Shown: positions 1-14,000 of the stretch, piece by piece
How positions within the stretch are numbered: position 1 is the stretch's first letter
Layout: every line of letters begins with the position of its first letter
Source: Sepioteuthis lessoniana
Taxonomy: Eukaryota > Mollusca > Cephalopoda > Myopsida > Loliginidae
Length of the DNA: 64,000 nt
Reading direction: 5' to 3'
Assembly (NCBI GenBank): GCA_963585895.1
Contig: OY757939.1
Coordinates: 29,653,731 to 29,717,730, forward strand
Notes under the pieces: model-generated
Told to the model about the DNA's origin: nothing
The model's input: the letters and a program-made list of their open reading frames with translations, nothing else
Database searches by the model: none
Position numbers and translations under genes: made by a program

Positions 1-2554
1 TCTCTATAAGTTTGATAGTGTAAATGATTAGTTTTTCATGATTGTTTACGTAGTGTTTTCTAGTATAAATCTCAGTGTTTTTAAAAGTTGTTATTCATGT
101 TAACGTATATATCGTGAGCAGATACATATGTTTATGTCAAAAAAGTATATTTGCAATGTTATTTTACTAAACTGACATACCCGTTTATAACTTTAAATTT
201 CACTAAATCACGTATGAAAATAAAGCGAAAATGACTATTTCTTAACAAGTTTTACTTAGTTTATATGCTATAATCTTCAGCGTTTTATCCCGTGCTTTTA
301 GTAAAGCTAAATTAAACTATCGTTTGCCCGTGCATATAATTACAAAAAAAATTGAGATTTTCAATGTCATTTGACCAAAAACGATTACTTTTTCCTAGAT
401 TTGTCTGTTAGTTTGATAGTGCAAATGATTAGTTTTTCATGGTTGTTATTTAGTATAAATTTCAGTGTTTTTTTTTAAGTTGTTATTTATGTTAACGTAT
501 ATATCGTGTGCAGATACATATGTTAATGTCAAAAAAGTATATTTACAATGTTATTTTACTAAATTGACATACCCGTTGATTACTTTGAATTTTCATTAAA
601 CTACATATGAAAATTGGCCTAAAATGATTACTTTTAAAAGGGTTTTACTTTGTTTACATACTATAATCTTCAGCTTTAAATCCCGTGCTTTCAGTAAAGC
701 TAACTGTTAGCCCGTGCTTATAATTTCAAAATAATTTAGATTTTTCAATGTAATTTGAGCAAAAACGATTACTTTTCCCTGATTTCTCTGTAAGTTTGAT
801 AGTGTAAATGATTAGTTTTTTCATGATTGTTCAAGTAGTGTTTCTAGTATAAATCTCAGTGTTTTTTAAAAGTTCTTATTCATGTTAACGTATATATCGT
901 GAGCAGATACATATGTTTTATGTCAAAAAGTATATTTGCAATGTTATTTTACTAAACTGACATACACGTTTATAACTTTGAATTTTCACTAAATCACGTA
1001 TGAAAATAAAGCGAAAATGACAAATTTCTTAAGAATGTTTTACTTAGTTTATATGCTATAATCTTCAGCGTTTTTATCCCGTGCTTTTAGTAAAGCTAAA
1101 TTAAACTATCGTTTGCCCGTGCATATAATTACAAAAAAATTGAGATTTTCAATGTCATTTGACCAAAACGACTACTTTTCCTAGATTTGTCTGTTAGTTT
1201 GATAGTGCAAATGATTAGTTTTTTCATGGTTGTTTTAATATAAATTTCAGTGTTTTTTTTTAAGTTGTTTATTTATGTTAACGTATATATCGTGTGCAGA
1301 TACATATGTTAATGTCAAAAAGTATATTTGCAATGTTATTTTACTAAAATGACATACCCGTGGATCACTTTAAATTTTAACTAAACTACATATGAAAAAT
1401 TGGGCTAAAATGATTACTTTTAACAGTGTTTTTACTTTGTTTACATACTATAATCTTCAGCTTTAATCCCGTGCTTTCAGTAAAGCTACCTGTTAGCCCG
1501 TGCTTATAATTTCAAAATAAATTAGATTTTCAATGTAATTTGAGCAAAAACGATTACTTTTCCCTGATTTCTCTGTAAGTTTGATAGTGTAAATGATTAG
1601 TTTTTTCATGATTGTTCAAGTGGTGTTTCTAGTATAAATCTCAGTGTTTTTAAAAGTTTGTTATTCATGTTAACGTATATATCGTGAGCAGATACATATG
1701 TTTATGTCAAAAAAGTATATTTGCAATGTTTTTTTACTAAACTGACCATACCCGTTTATAACTTTAAATTTTCACTAAATCACGTATGAAAATAAAGCGA
1801 AAATGACTATTTCTTAACAATGTTTTACTTAGTTTATATGCTATAATCTTCTGCGTTTTATCCGGTGCTTTTAGTAAAGCTAAATTAAAATATCGTTTGC
1901 CCGTGCATATAATTACAAAAAAATTGAGATTTTCAATGTCATTTGACCAAAAAACGATTACTTTTCCTAGATTTGTCTGTTAGTTTGTTAGTGCAAATGA
2001 TTAGTTTTTCATGGTTGTTTTTAGTATAGATTTTAGTGTTTTTGTTGTTATTTGTGTGAACGTATATATCGTGTGCAGATACATATGTTAATGTCAAAAA
2101 GTATATTTGCAATGTTATTTTACTAAATTGACATACCCGTTGATTACTTTGAATTTTCATTAAACTACATATGAAAATTGGGCTAAATGATTACTTTTAA
2201 CAGTGTTTTACTTTGTTTACATACTATAATCTTCAGCTTTAAATCCCGTGCTTTCAGTAATGCTAACCGTTAGCCCGTGCTTATAATTTCAAAATAATTT
2301 AGATTTTCAATGTAATTTGAGCAAAAACGATTACTTTTCCCTGATTTATCTGTAAGTTTGATAGTGTAAATGATTAGTTTTCATGATTGTTTACGTAGTG
2401 TTTCTAGTATAAATCTCAGTGTTTTTAAAAGTTGTTATTAATGTTAACGTATATATCGTGAGCAGATACATATGTTTATGTCAAAAAGTATATTTGCAAT
2501 GTTATTTTACTAAACTGATATACCCGTTTATAACTTTGAATTTTCACTAAATCA
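1..2554. repeat. Left end of window: indel-dense units
   Basis: Dimer starts are 211, 997 and 1783, preceded by a partial B. Unit lengths are 786, 786 and 772 bp, longer than the usual 778-779. The extra length comes mostly from single-base gains in homopolymers: for example gtcaaaaaag near 136 and 530, attactttttcc near 384, agttttttcatg near 810 and 1220, and catatgttttatg near 912. Some losses also occur, such as ctttaaatttcac near 193. Real divergence and base-call error in a poorly polished stretch would look the same here. No gene or other element is present. Confidence 0.85.
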
Positions 2555-4996
2555 CGTATGAAAATAAAGCGAAAATGACTATTTCTTAACAATGTTTTAC
2601 TTAGTTTATATGCTATAATCTTCAGCGTTTTATCCCGTGCTTTTAGTAAAGCTAAATTAAACTATCGTTTAACCGTGCATATAATTACAAAAAATTGAGA
2701 TTTTCAATGTCATTTGACCAAAAACGACTACTTTTCCTAGATTTGTCTGTTAGTTTGATAGTGCAAATGATTAGTTTTTCATGGTTGTTTTTTAGTATGA
2801 ATTTCAGTGTTTTTTTTAAGTTGTTATTTATGTTAACGTATATATCGTGTGCAGATACATATGTTAATGTCAAAAAGTATATTGCAATGTTATTTTACTA
2901 AAATGACATACCCGTGGATTACTTTAAATTTTCACTGAACTACATATGAAAATTGGGCTAAAATGATTACTTTTAACAGTGTTTTACTTTGTTTACTTCA
3001 GCTTTAAATCCCGTGCTTTCAGTAAAGCTAACTGTTAGCCCGTGCTTATAATTTCAAAATAATTTAGATTTTCAATGTAATTTGAGCAAAAACGATTATT
3101 TTTCCCTGATTTCTCTGTACGTTTGATAGTGTAAATGATTAGTTTTTCATGATTGTTTACGTAGTGTTTCTAGTATACATCTCAGTGTTTCTAAAAGTTG
3201 TTATTCATGTTAACGTATATATCGTGAGCAGATACATATGTTTATGTCAAAAAGTATATTTGCAATGTTATTTTACTAAACTGACATACCCGTTTATAAC
3301 TTTGAATTTTCACTAAATCACGTATGAAAATAAAGCGTAAATAACTATACTTAGTTTATATGCTACAAACATCTGCATTTTATCCGGTGCTTTTAGTAAA
3401 GCTAAATTAAAATATCGTTTGCCCGTGCATATAATTACAAAAGAATTGAGATTTTCAATGTCATTTGACAAAAAACGATTACTTTTCCTAGATTTGTCTG
3501 TTAGTTTGATAGTGCAAATGATTAGTTTTTCATGGTTGCTTTTAGTATGAATTTTAGTGTTTTTTTTTTTTTGTTGTTATTTGTGTGAACGTATATATCG
3601 TGTGCAGATACATATGTTAATGTCAAAAAGTATATTTGCATTGTTATTTTACTAAATTGACATACCCGTTGACTACTTTGAATTTTCATTAAACTACATA
3701 TGAAAATTGGGCTAAAATGATTACTTTTAACAGTGTTTTACTTTGTTTACTTCAGCTTTAAATCCCGTGCTTTCAGTAAAGCTAACTGTTAGCCCGTGCT
3801 TATAATTTCAAAAAAATTTAGATTTTCAATGTAATTTCAGCAAAAACGATTACTTTTCCCTGATTTCTCTGTAAGTTTGATAGTGTAAATGATTAGTTTT
3901 TCATGATTGTTTACGTAGTGTTTCTAGTATACATCTCAGTGTTTTTAAAAGTTGTTATTCATGTTAACGTATATATCATGAGCAGATACATATGTTTATG
4001 TCAAAAAGAATATTTGCAATGTTATTTTACTAAACTGACATACACGTTTATAATTTTAAATTTTCACTAAATCACGTATGAAAATAAAGCGAAAATGACT
4101 ATTTCTTAACAATGTTTTACTTAGTTTATATGCTATAATCTTCAGCGTTTTATCCCGTGCTTTTAGTAAAGCTAAATTAAAATATCGTTTGCCCGTGCAT
4201 ATAATTACAAAAAAATTGAGATTTTCAATGTCATTTGACCAAAAACGATTACTTTTCCTAGATTTATCTGTAAGTTTGATAGTGCAAATGATTAGTTTTT
4301 CATGGTTGTTTTAGTATAAATTTCAGTGTTTTCTTTAAGTTGTTATTTATGTTAACGTATATATCGTGTGCAGATACATATGTTAATGTCAAAAAGTATA
4401 TTTGCAATGTTATTTTACTAAATTGACATACCCGTTGATTACTTTGAATTTTCATTAAACTACATATGAAAATTGGGCTAAAATGATTACATTTAACAGT
4501 GTTTTACTTTGTTTACTTCAGCTTTAAATCCTGTGCTTTCAGTAAAGCTAACTGTTAGCCCATGCTAATAATTTCAAAATAATTTAGATTTTCAATGTAA
4601 TTTGAGCAAAAACGATTACTTTTCCCTGATTTCTCTGTAAGATTGATAGTGTAAATGATTAGTTTTCATGATTGTTTACGTAGTGTTTCTAGTATAAATC
4701 TCAGTGTTTTTAAAAGTTGTTATTCATGTTAACGTATATATCGTGAGCAGATACATATGTTTATGTCAAAAAGTATATTTGCAATGTTATTTTACTAAAC
4801 TGACATACCCGTTTATAACTTTGAATTTTCACTAAATCACGTATGAAAATAAAGCGAAAATGACTATTTCTTAACAATGTTTTACTTAGTTTATATGCTA
4901 TAATCTTCAGCGTTTTATCCCGTGCTTTTAGTAAAGCTAAATTAAAATATCGTTTGCCCGTGCATATAATTACAAAAAAATTGAGATTTTCAATGT

Positions 4997-5041
4997 AATT
5001 TGAGCAAAAACGATTACTTTTCCCTGATTTCTCTGTAAGAT
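4997..5041 (+). repeat. B-type conversion patch inside an A monomer
   Basis: The A monomer starting at 4840 switches to B sequence for about 45 bases: taatttgagc, then ccctgatttctctg, then taagattgatag. It returns to A type at gtgcaaatg. The patch carries the rare variant taagattg, which is also in the B copy immediately upstream (near 4638), so the probable donor is the adjacent monomer. It fits short-tract gene conversion, since overall A-B alternation and unit length are not disturbed. Confidence 0.75.
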
Positions 5042-7167
5042 TGATAGTGCAAATGATTAGTTTTTCATGGTTGTTTTTAGTATAAATTTTAGTGTTTTTT
5101 TTTTTTTGTTGTTATTTGTGTGAACGTATATATCGTGTGCAGATACATATGTTAATGTCAAAAAGTATATTTGCAATGTTATTTTACTAAATTGACATAC
5201 CCATTGATTACTTTGAATTTTCATTAAACTACATATGAAAATTGGGCTAAAATGATTACTTTTAACAGTGTTTTACTTTGTTTACATACTATAATCTTCA
5301 GCTTTAAATCCCGTACTTTGAGTAAAGCTAACTGTTAGCCCGTGCTTATAATTTCAAAATAATTTAGATTTTCAATGTAATTTAAGCAAAAACGATTACT
5401 TTTCCCTGATTTCTCTGTAAGTTTGATAGTGTAAATGATTAGTTTTTAATGATTGTTTACGTAGTTTTTCTAGTATAAATCTCAGTGTTTTATAAGTTGT
5501 TATTCATGTTAACGTATATATCGTGAGCAGATACATATGTTTATGTCAAAAAGTATATTTGCAATGTTATTTTACTAAACTGACATACCCGTTTATGACT
5601 TTGAATTTTCACTAAATCACGTATGAAAATAAAGCGAAAATGACTATTTCTAATTTTACTTAGTTTATATGCTATAATCTTCTGCGTTTTATCCCGTGCT
5701 TTTTATACAGCTAAATTAAAATATCGTTTGCCCGTGCATATAATTACAAAAAAATTGAGATTTTCAATGTCATTTGACCAAAAACGATTACTTTTCCTAG
5801 ATTTGTCTGTTAGTTTGATAGTGCAAATGATTAGTTTTTCATGGTTGTTTTTAGTATAAATTTCAGTGTTCTTTTAAGTTGTTATTTATGTTAACGTATA
5901 TATCGTGTGCAGATACATATGTTAATGTCAAAAAGTATATTTGCAATGTTATTTTACTAAATTGACATACCCGTTGATTACTTTGAATTTTCATTAAACT
6001 ACATATGAAAATTGGGCTAAAATGATTACATTTAACAGTGTTTTACTTTGTTTACATACTATAATCTTCAGCTTTAAATCCCGTGCTTTCAGTAAAGCTA
6101 ACTGTTAGCCCGTGCTTATAATTTCAAAATAATTTAGATTTTCAATGTAATTTAAGCAAAAACGATTACTTTTCCCTGATTTCTCTGTAAGTTTGATAGT
6201 GTAAATGATTAGTTTTTCATGATTGTTCAAGTAGTGTTTCTAGTATAAATCTCAGTGTTTTTAAAAGTTGTTATTCATGTTAACGTATATATCGTGAGCA
6301 GATACATATGTTTATGTCAAAAAGTATATTTGCAATGTTATTTTACTAAACTGACATACCCGTTTATAACTTTGAATTTTCACTAAATCACGTATGAAAA
6401 TAAAGCGAAAATGACTATTTCTTAACAAAGTTTTACTTAGTTTATATGCTATAATCTTCAGCGTTTTTTCCCGTGCTTTTAGTAAAGCTAAATTAATATA
6501 TCGTTTCCCCGTGCATATAATTACAAAAAAATTGAGATTTTCAATGTCATTTGACCAAAAACGATTACTTTTCCTAGATTTGTCTGTTAGTTTGATAGTG
6601 CAAATGATTAGTTTTTCATGGTTGTTTTTTAGTATAAATTTCAGTGTTTTTTTTAAGTTGTTATTTATGTTAACGTATATATCGTGTGCAGATACATATG
6701 TTAATGTCAAAAGTATATTTGCAATGTTATTTTACTAAATTGACATACCCGTTGATTACTTTGAATTTTCATTAAACTACGTATGAAAATTCGGCTAAAA
6801 TGATTACTTTTAACAGTGTTTTACTTTGTTTACATACTATAATCTTCAGCTTTAAATCCTGTGCCTTCAGTAAAGCTAACTGTTAGCCCGTGCTTATAAT
6901 TTCAAAATAATTTAGATTTTCAATGTAATTTGAGCAAAAACGATTACTTTTCCCTGATTTCTCTGTAAGTTTGATAGTGTAAATGATTAGTTTTTCATGA
7001 TTGTTCAAGTAGTGTTTCTAGTATAAATCTCAGTGTTTTTAAATTTATTATTCATGTTAACGTATATATCGTGAGCAGATACATATGTTTATGTCAAAAA
7101 GTATATTTGCAATGTTATTTTACTAAACTGACATACCCGTTTATGACTTTGAATTTTCACTAAATCA

Positions 7168-8717
7168 CGTATGAAAATAAAGCGAAAATGACTATTTCTA
7201 ATTTTACTTAGTTTATATGCTATAATCTTCAGCGTTTTATCCCGTGCTTTTTATACAGCTAAATTAAAATATCGTTTGCCCGTGCATATAATTAAAAAAA
7301 ATTGAGATTTTCAATGTCATTTGACCAAAAACGACTACTTTTCCTAGATTTGTCTGTAAGTTTGATAGTGCAAATGATTAGTTTTTTATGGTTGTTTTTT
7401 AGTATAAATTTTAGTGGTTTTTTTTGTTGTTATTTGTGTGAACGTATATATCATGTGCAGATACATATGTTAATGTCAAAAAGTATATTTCCAATGTTAT
7501 TTTACTAAATTGACATACCCGTTGATTACTTTGAATTTTCATTAAACTACATATGAAAATTGGGCTAAAATGATTACTTTTAACAGTGTTTTACTTTGTT
7601 TACATACTATAATCTTCAGCTTTAAATCCCGTGCTTTCAGTAAAGCTAACTGTTAGCCCGTGCTTATAATTTCAAAATAATTTAGATTTTCAATGTAATT
7701 TGAGCAAAAACGATTACTTTTCCCTGATTTCTCTGTAAGTTTGATAGTGTAAATGATTAGTTTTTCATGATTGTTTACGTAGTGTTTCTAGTATAAATCT
7801 CAGTGTTTTTAAAGTTCTTATTCATGGTAACATATATATCGTGAGCAGATACATATGTTTATGTCAAAAAGTATATTTGCAATGTTATTTTACTAAACTG
7901 ACATACCCGTTTATAACTTTGAATTTTCACTAAATCACGTATGAAAATAAAGCGTAAATGACTATTTCTTAACAATGTTTTACTTAGTTTATATGCTATA
8001 ATCTTCAGCGTTTTATCCCGTGCTTTTAGTCCAGATAAATTAAAATATCGTTTGCCCGTGCATATAATTACAAAAAAATTGAGATTTTCCATGTCATTTG
8101 ACCAAAAACGACTACTTTTCCTAGATTTGTCTGTAAGTTTGATAGTGCAAATGATTAGTTTTTCATGGTTGTTTTTTAGTATAAATTTTAGTTTTTTTTT
8201 TTTTTTTGGTATTTGTGTGAACGTATATATCGTGTGCAGATACATATGTTAATGTCAAAAAGTATATTTGCAATGTTATTTTACTAAATTGACATACCCG
8301 TTGATTACTTTGAATTTTCATTATACTACATATAAAAATTGGGCTAAAATGATTACTTTTAACAGTGTTTTACTTTGTTTACATACTATAATCTTCAGCT
8401 TTAAATCCCGTGCTTTCAGTAAAGCTAACTGTTAGCCCGTGCTTATAATTTCAAAATAATTTAGATTTTCAATGTAATTTGAGCAAAAACGATTATTTTT
8501 CCCTGATTTCTCTCTAAGTTTGATAGTGTAAATGATTAGTTTTTCATGATTGTTTACGTAGTGTTTCTAGTATAAATCTCAGTGTTTTTAAAAGTTCTTA
8601 TTCATGTTAACGTATATATCGTGAGCAGATACATATGTTTATGTCAAAAAGTATATTTGCAATGTTATTTTACTAAACTGACATACCCGTTTATAACTTT
8701 GCATTTTCACTAAATCA
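7168..8717. repeat. Two-dimer block, first copy of a 2.33-kb-spaced pair
   Basis: Units 7168 and 7938 share private variants with units 9494 and 10272: tagtggttttttt, ttgtgtgaacg followed by atatcatgtgcag, and tatttccaatg in the first unit; ttttccatgtcatttg, ttcattatactac and acatataaaaattggg in the second. The offset is 2326-2334 bp, three dimers. This indicates a three-dimer unequal-exchange duplication, with identity fading outside the shared pair. Confidence 0.7.
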
Positions 8718-9493
8718 CGTATGAAAATAAAGCGAAAATGACTATTTCTTAACAATGTTTTACTTAGTTTATATGCTATAATCTTCAGCGTTTTATCCCG
8801 TGCTTTTAGTAAAGCTAAATTAAAATATCGTTTGCCCGTGCATATAATTACAAAAAAATTGAGATTTTCAATGTCATTTGACCAAAAACGATTACTTTTC
8901 CTAGATTTATCTGTAAGTTTGATAGTGCAAATGATTAGTTTTTCATGGTTGTTTTAGTATAAATTTCAGTGTTTTCTTTAAGTTGTTATTTATGTTAACG
9001 TATATATCGTGTGCAGATACATATGTTAATGTCAAAAAGTATATTTGCAATGTTATTTTACTAAATTGATATACCCGTTGATTACTTTGAATTTTCATTA
9101 AACTACATATGAAAATTGGGCTAAAATGATTACTTTTAACAGTGTTTTACTTTGTTTACATACTATAATCTTCAGCTTTAAATCCCGTGCCTTCAGTTAA
9201 GCTAACTGTTAGCCCGTGCTTATAATTTCAAAATATTTTAGATTTTCAATGTAATTTGAGCAAAAACGATTACTTTTCCCTGATTTCTCTGTAAGATTGA
9301 TAGTGTAAATGATTAGTTTTCATGATTGTTTACGTAGTGTTTCTAGTATAAATCTCAGTATTTTTAAAAGTTGTTATTCATGTTAACGTATATATCGTGA
9401 GCAGATACATATGTTTATGTCAAAAAGTATATTTGCAATGTTATTTTACTAAACTGACATACCCTTTTATAACTTTGAATTTTCACTAAATCA

Positions 9494-11050
9494 CGTATGA
9501 AAATAAAGCGTAAATGACTATTTCTTAACAATGTTTTACTTAGTTTATATGCTATAATCTTCAGCGTTTTATCCCGTGCTTTTAGTACAGCTAAATTAAA
9601 ATATCGTTTGCCCGTGCATATAATTACAAAAAAATTGAGATTTTCAATGTCATTTGACCAAAAACGACTACTTTGCCTAGATTTGTCTGTAAGTTTGATA
9701 GTGCAAATGATTAGTTTTTTATGGTTGTTTTTTAGTATAAATTTTAGTGGTTTTTTTTTGTTGTTATTTGTGTGAACGTATATATCATGTGCAGATACAT
9801 ATGTTAATGTCAAAAAGTATATTTCCAATGTTATTTTATTAAATTGACATACCCGTTGATTACTTTGAATTTTCATTAAACTACATATGAAAATTGGGCT
9901 AAAATGATTACTTTTAACAGTGTTTTACTTTGTTTACATACTATAATCTTCAGCTTTAAATCCCGTGCTTTCAGTAAAGCTAACTGTTAGCCCGTGCTTA
10001 TAATTTCAAAATAATTTAGATTTTCAATGTAATTTGAGCAAAAACGATTACTTTTCCCTGATTTCTCTGTAAGTTTGATAGTGTAAATGATTAGTTTTTC
10101 ATGATTGTTTACGTAGTGTTTCTAGTATAAATCTCAGTGTTTTTAAAGTTCTTATTCATGGTAACGTATATATCGTGAGCAGATACATATGTTTATGTCA
10201 AAAAGTATATTTGCAATGTTATTTTACTAAACTGACATACCCGTTTATAACTTTAAATTTTCACTAAATCACGTATGAAAATAAAGCGTAAATGACTATT
10301 TCTTAACAATGTTTTACTTAGTTTATATGCTATAATCTTCAACGTTTTATCCCGTGCTTTTAGTACAGCTAAATTAAAATATCGTTTGCCCGTGCATATA
10401 ATTACAAAAAAATTGAGATTTTCCATGTCATTTGACCAAAAACGACTACTTTTCCTAGATTTCTCTGTAAGTTTGATAGTGCAAATGATTAGTTTTTCAT
10501 GGGCTTTTTTTAGTATAAATTTTAGTTTTTTTTTTTTTTTGTTTTTTGTGTGAACGTATATATCGTGTGCAGATACATATGTTAATGTCAAAAAGTATAT
10601 TTGCAATGTTATTTTACTAAATTGACATACCCGTTGATTACTTTGAATTTTCATTATACTACATATAAAAATTGGGCTAAAATGATTACTTTTAACAGTG
10701 TTTTACTTTGTTTACATACTATAATCTTCAGCTTTAAATCCCGTGCTTTCAGTAAAGCTAACTGTTAGCCCGTGCTTATAATTTCAAAATAATTTAGATT
10801 TTCAATGTAATTTGAGCAAAAACGATTATTTTTCCCTGATTTCTCTCTAAGTTTGATAGTGTAAATGATTAGTTTTTCATGATTGTTTACGTAGTGTTTC
10901 TAGTATAAATCTCAGTGTTTTTAAAAGTTCTTATTCATGTTAGCGTATATATCGTGAGCAGATACATATGTTTATGTCAAAAAGTATATTTGCAATGTTA
11001 TTTTACTAAACTGACATACCCGTTTATAACTTTGAATTTTCACTAAATCA
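9494..11050. repeat. Two-dimer block, second copy of a 2.33-kb-spaced pair
   Basis: This is the partner of 7168-8717, with the same private variants in the same order. The following B monomer also shares ctctctaagtttg (near 8510 and 10845), so the duplicated segment extends at least into that B. Differences, such as shorter poly-T-flanking sequence near 10530 (gttttttgtgtg versus ggtatttgtgtg), show that some time has passed since duplication. Confidence 0.7.
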
Positions 11051-14000
11051 CGTATGAAAATAAAGCGAAAATGACTATTTCTTAACAATGTTTTACTTAG
11101 TTTATATGCTATAATCTTCAGCGTTTTATCCCGTGCTTTTAGTAAAACTAAATTAATATATCGTTTGCCCGTGCATATAATTACAAAAAAATTGAGATTT
11201 TCAATGTCATTTGACCAAAAACGATTACTTTTCCTAGATTTGTCTGTAAGTTTGATAGTGCAAATGATTAGTTTTTCATGGTTGTTTTTAGTATAAATTT
11301 CAGTGTTTTTTTTAAGTTGTTATTTATGTTAACGTATATATCGTGTGCAGATACATATGTTAATGTCAAAAAGTATATTTGCAATGTTATTTTACTAAAT
11401 TGACATACCCGTTTATTACTTTGAATTTTCATTAAACTACATATGAAAATTGGGCTAAAATGATTACTTTTAACAGTGTTTTACTTTGTTTACATACTAT
11501 AATCTTCAGCTTTAAATCCCGTGCTTTCAGTAAAGCTAACTGTTAGCCCGTGCTTATAATTTCAAAATAATTTAGATTTTCAATGTAATTTGAGCAAAAA
11601 CGATTACTTTTCCCTGATTTCTCTGTAAGTTTGATAGTGTAAATGATTAGTTTTTCATGATTGTTTACGTAGTGTTTCTAGGATAAATCTCAGTGTTTTT
11701 AAATTTATTATTCATGTTAACGTATATATCGTGAGCAGATACATATGTTTATGTCAAAAAGTATATTTGCAATGTTATTTTACTAAACTGACATACCCGT
11801 TTATAACTTTGAATTTTCACTAAATCACGTATGAAAATAAAGCGAAAATGAGTATTTCTTAACAATGTTTTACTTAGTTTATATGCTATAATCTTCAGCG
11901 TTTTATCCGGTGCTTTTAGTAAAGCTAAATTAAAATATCGTTTGCCCGTGCATATAATTACAAAAAAATTGAGATTTTCAATGTCATTTGACCAAAAACG
12001 ATTACTTTTCCTAGATTTGTCTGTAAGTTTGATAGTGCAAATGATTAGTTTTTCATGGTTGTTTTTAGTATAAATTTCAGTGTTTTTTTTAAGTTGTTAT
12101 TTATGTTAACGTATATATCGTGTGCAGATACATATGTTAATGTCAAAAAGTATATTTGCAATGTTATTTTACTAAATTGACATACCCGTTTATTACTTTG
12201 AATTTTCATTAAACTACATATGAAAATTGGGCTAAAATGATTACTTTTAACAGTGTTTTACTTTGTTTACATACTATAATCTTCAGCTTTAAATCCCGTG
12301 CTTTCAGTAAAGCTAACTGTTAGCCCGTGCTTATAATTTCAAAATAATTTTGATTTTCAATGTAATTTGAGCAAAAACGATTACTTTTCCCTGATTTCTC
12401 TGTAAGTTTGATAGTGTAAATGATTAGTTTTTCATGATTGTTTACGTAGTGTTTCTAGTATAAATCTCAGTGTTTTTAAATTTATTATTCATGTTAACGT
12501 ATATATCGTGAGCAGATACATATGTTTATGTCAAAAAGTATATTTGCAATGTTATTTTACTAAACTGACATACCCGTTTATAACTTTGAATTTTCACTAA
12601 ATCACGTATGAAAATAAAGCGAAAATGACTATTTCTTAACAATGTTTTACTTAGTTTATATGCTATAATCTTCAGCGTTTTATCCCGTGCTTTTAGTAAA
12701 GCTAAATAAATATATCGTTTGCCCGTGCATATAATTACAAAAAAATTGAGATTTTCAATGTCATTTGACCAAAAACGATTACTTTTCCTAGATTAATCTG
12801 TAAGTTTGATAGTGCAAATGATTAGTTTTTCATGGTTGTCTTTAGTATAAATTTCAGTGTTTTTTTTAAGTTGTTATTTATGTTAACGTATATATCGTGT
12901 GCAGATACATATGTTAATGTCAAAAAGTATATTTGCAATGTTATTTTACTAAATTGACATACCCGTTGATTACTTTGAATTTTCATTTAACTTCATATGA
13001 AAATTGGGCTAAAATGATTACTTTTAACAGTGTTTTACTTTGTTTACATACTATAATCTTCAGCTTTAAATCCCGTGCTTTCAGTAAAGCTAACTGTTAG
13101 CCCGTGCTTATAATTTCAAAATAATTTAGATTTTCAATGTAATTTGAGCAAAAACGATTATTTTTCCCTGATTTCTCTGTAAGTTTGATAGTGTAAATGA
13201 TTAGTTTTTCATGATTGTTTACGTAGTGTTTCTAGTATAAATCTCAGTGTTTTTAAAAGTTCTTATTCATGTATATATCGTGAGCAGATACATATGTTTA
13301 TGTCAAAAAGTATATTTGCAATGTTATTTTACTAAACTGACATACCCGTTTATAACTTTGAATTTTCACTAAATCACGTATGAAAATAAAGCGTAAATGA
13401 CTATTTCTTAACAATGTTTTACTTAGTTTATATGCTATAATCTTCAGCGTTTTATCCCCTGCTTTTAGTAAAGCTAAATTAATATATCGTTTGCCCGTGC
13501 ATATAATTAAAAAAAATTGAGATTTTCAATGTCATTTGACCAAAAACGATTACTTTTCCTAGATTTATCTGTAAGTTTGATAGTGCAAATGATTAGTTTT
13601 TCATGGTTGTTTTTAGTATAAATTTCAGTGTTTTCTTTAAGTTGTTATTTATGTTAACGTATATATCGTGTGCAGATACATATGTTAATGTCAAAAAGTA
13701 TATTTGCAATGTTATTTTACTAAATTGACATACCCGTTGATTACTTTGAATTTTCATTTAACTTCATATGAAAATTGGGCTAAAATGATTACTTTTAACA
13801 GTGTTTTACTTTGTTTACATACTATAATCTTCAGCTTTAAATCCCGTGCTTTCAGTAAAGCTAACTGTTAGCCCGTGCTTATAATTTCAAAATAATTTAG
13901 ATTTTCAATGTAATTTGAGCAAAAACGATTATTTTTCCCTGATTTCTCTCTAAGTTTGATAGTGTAAATGATTAGTTTTTCATGATTGTTTACGTAGTGT

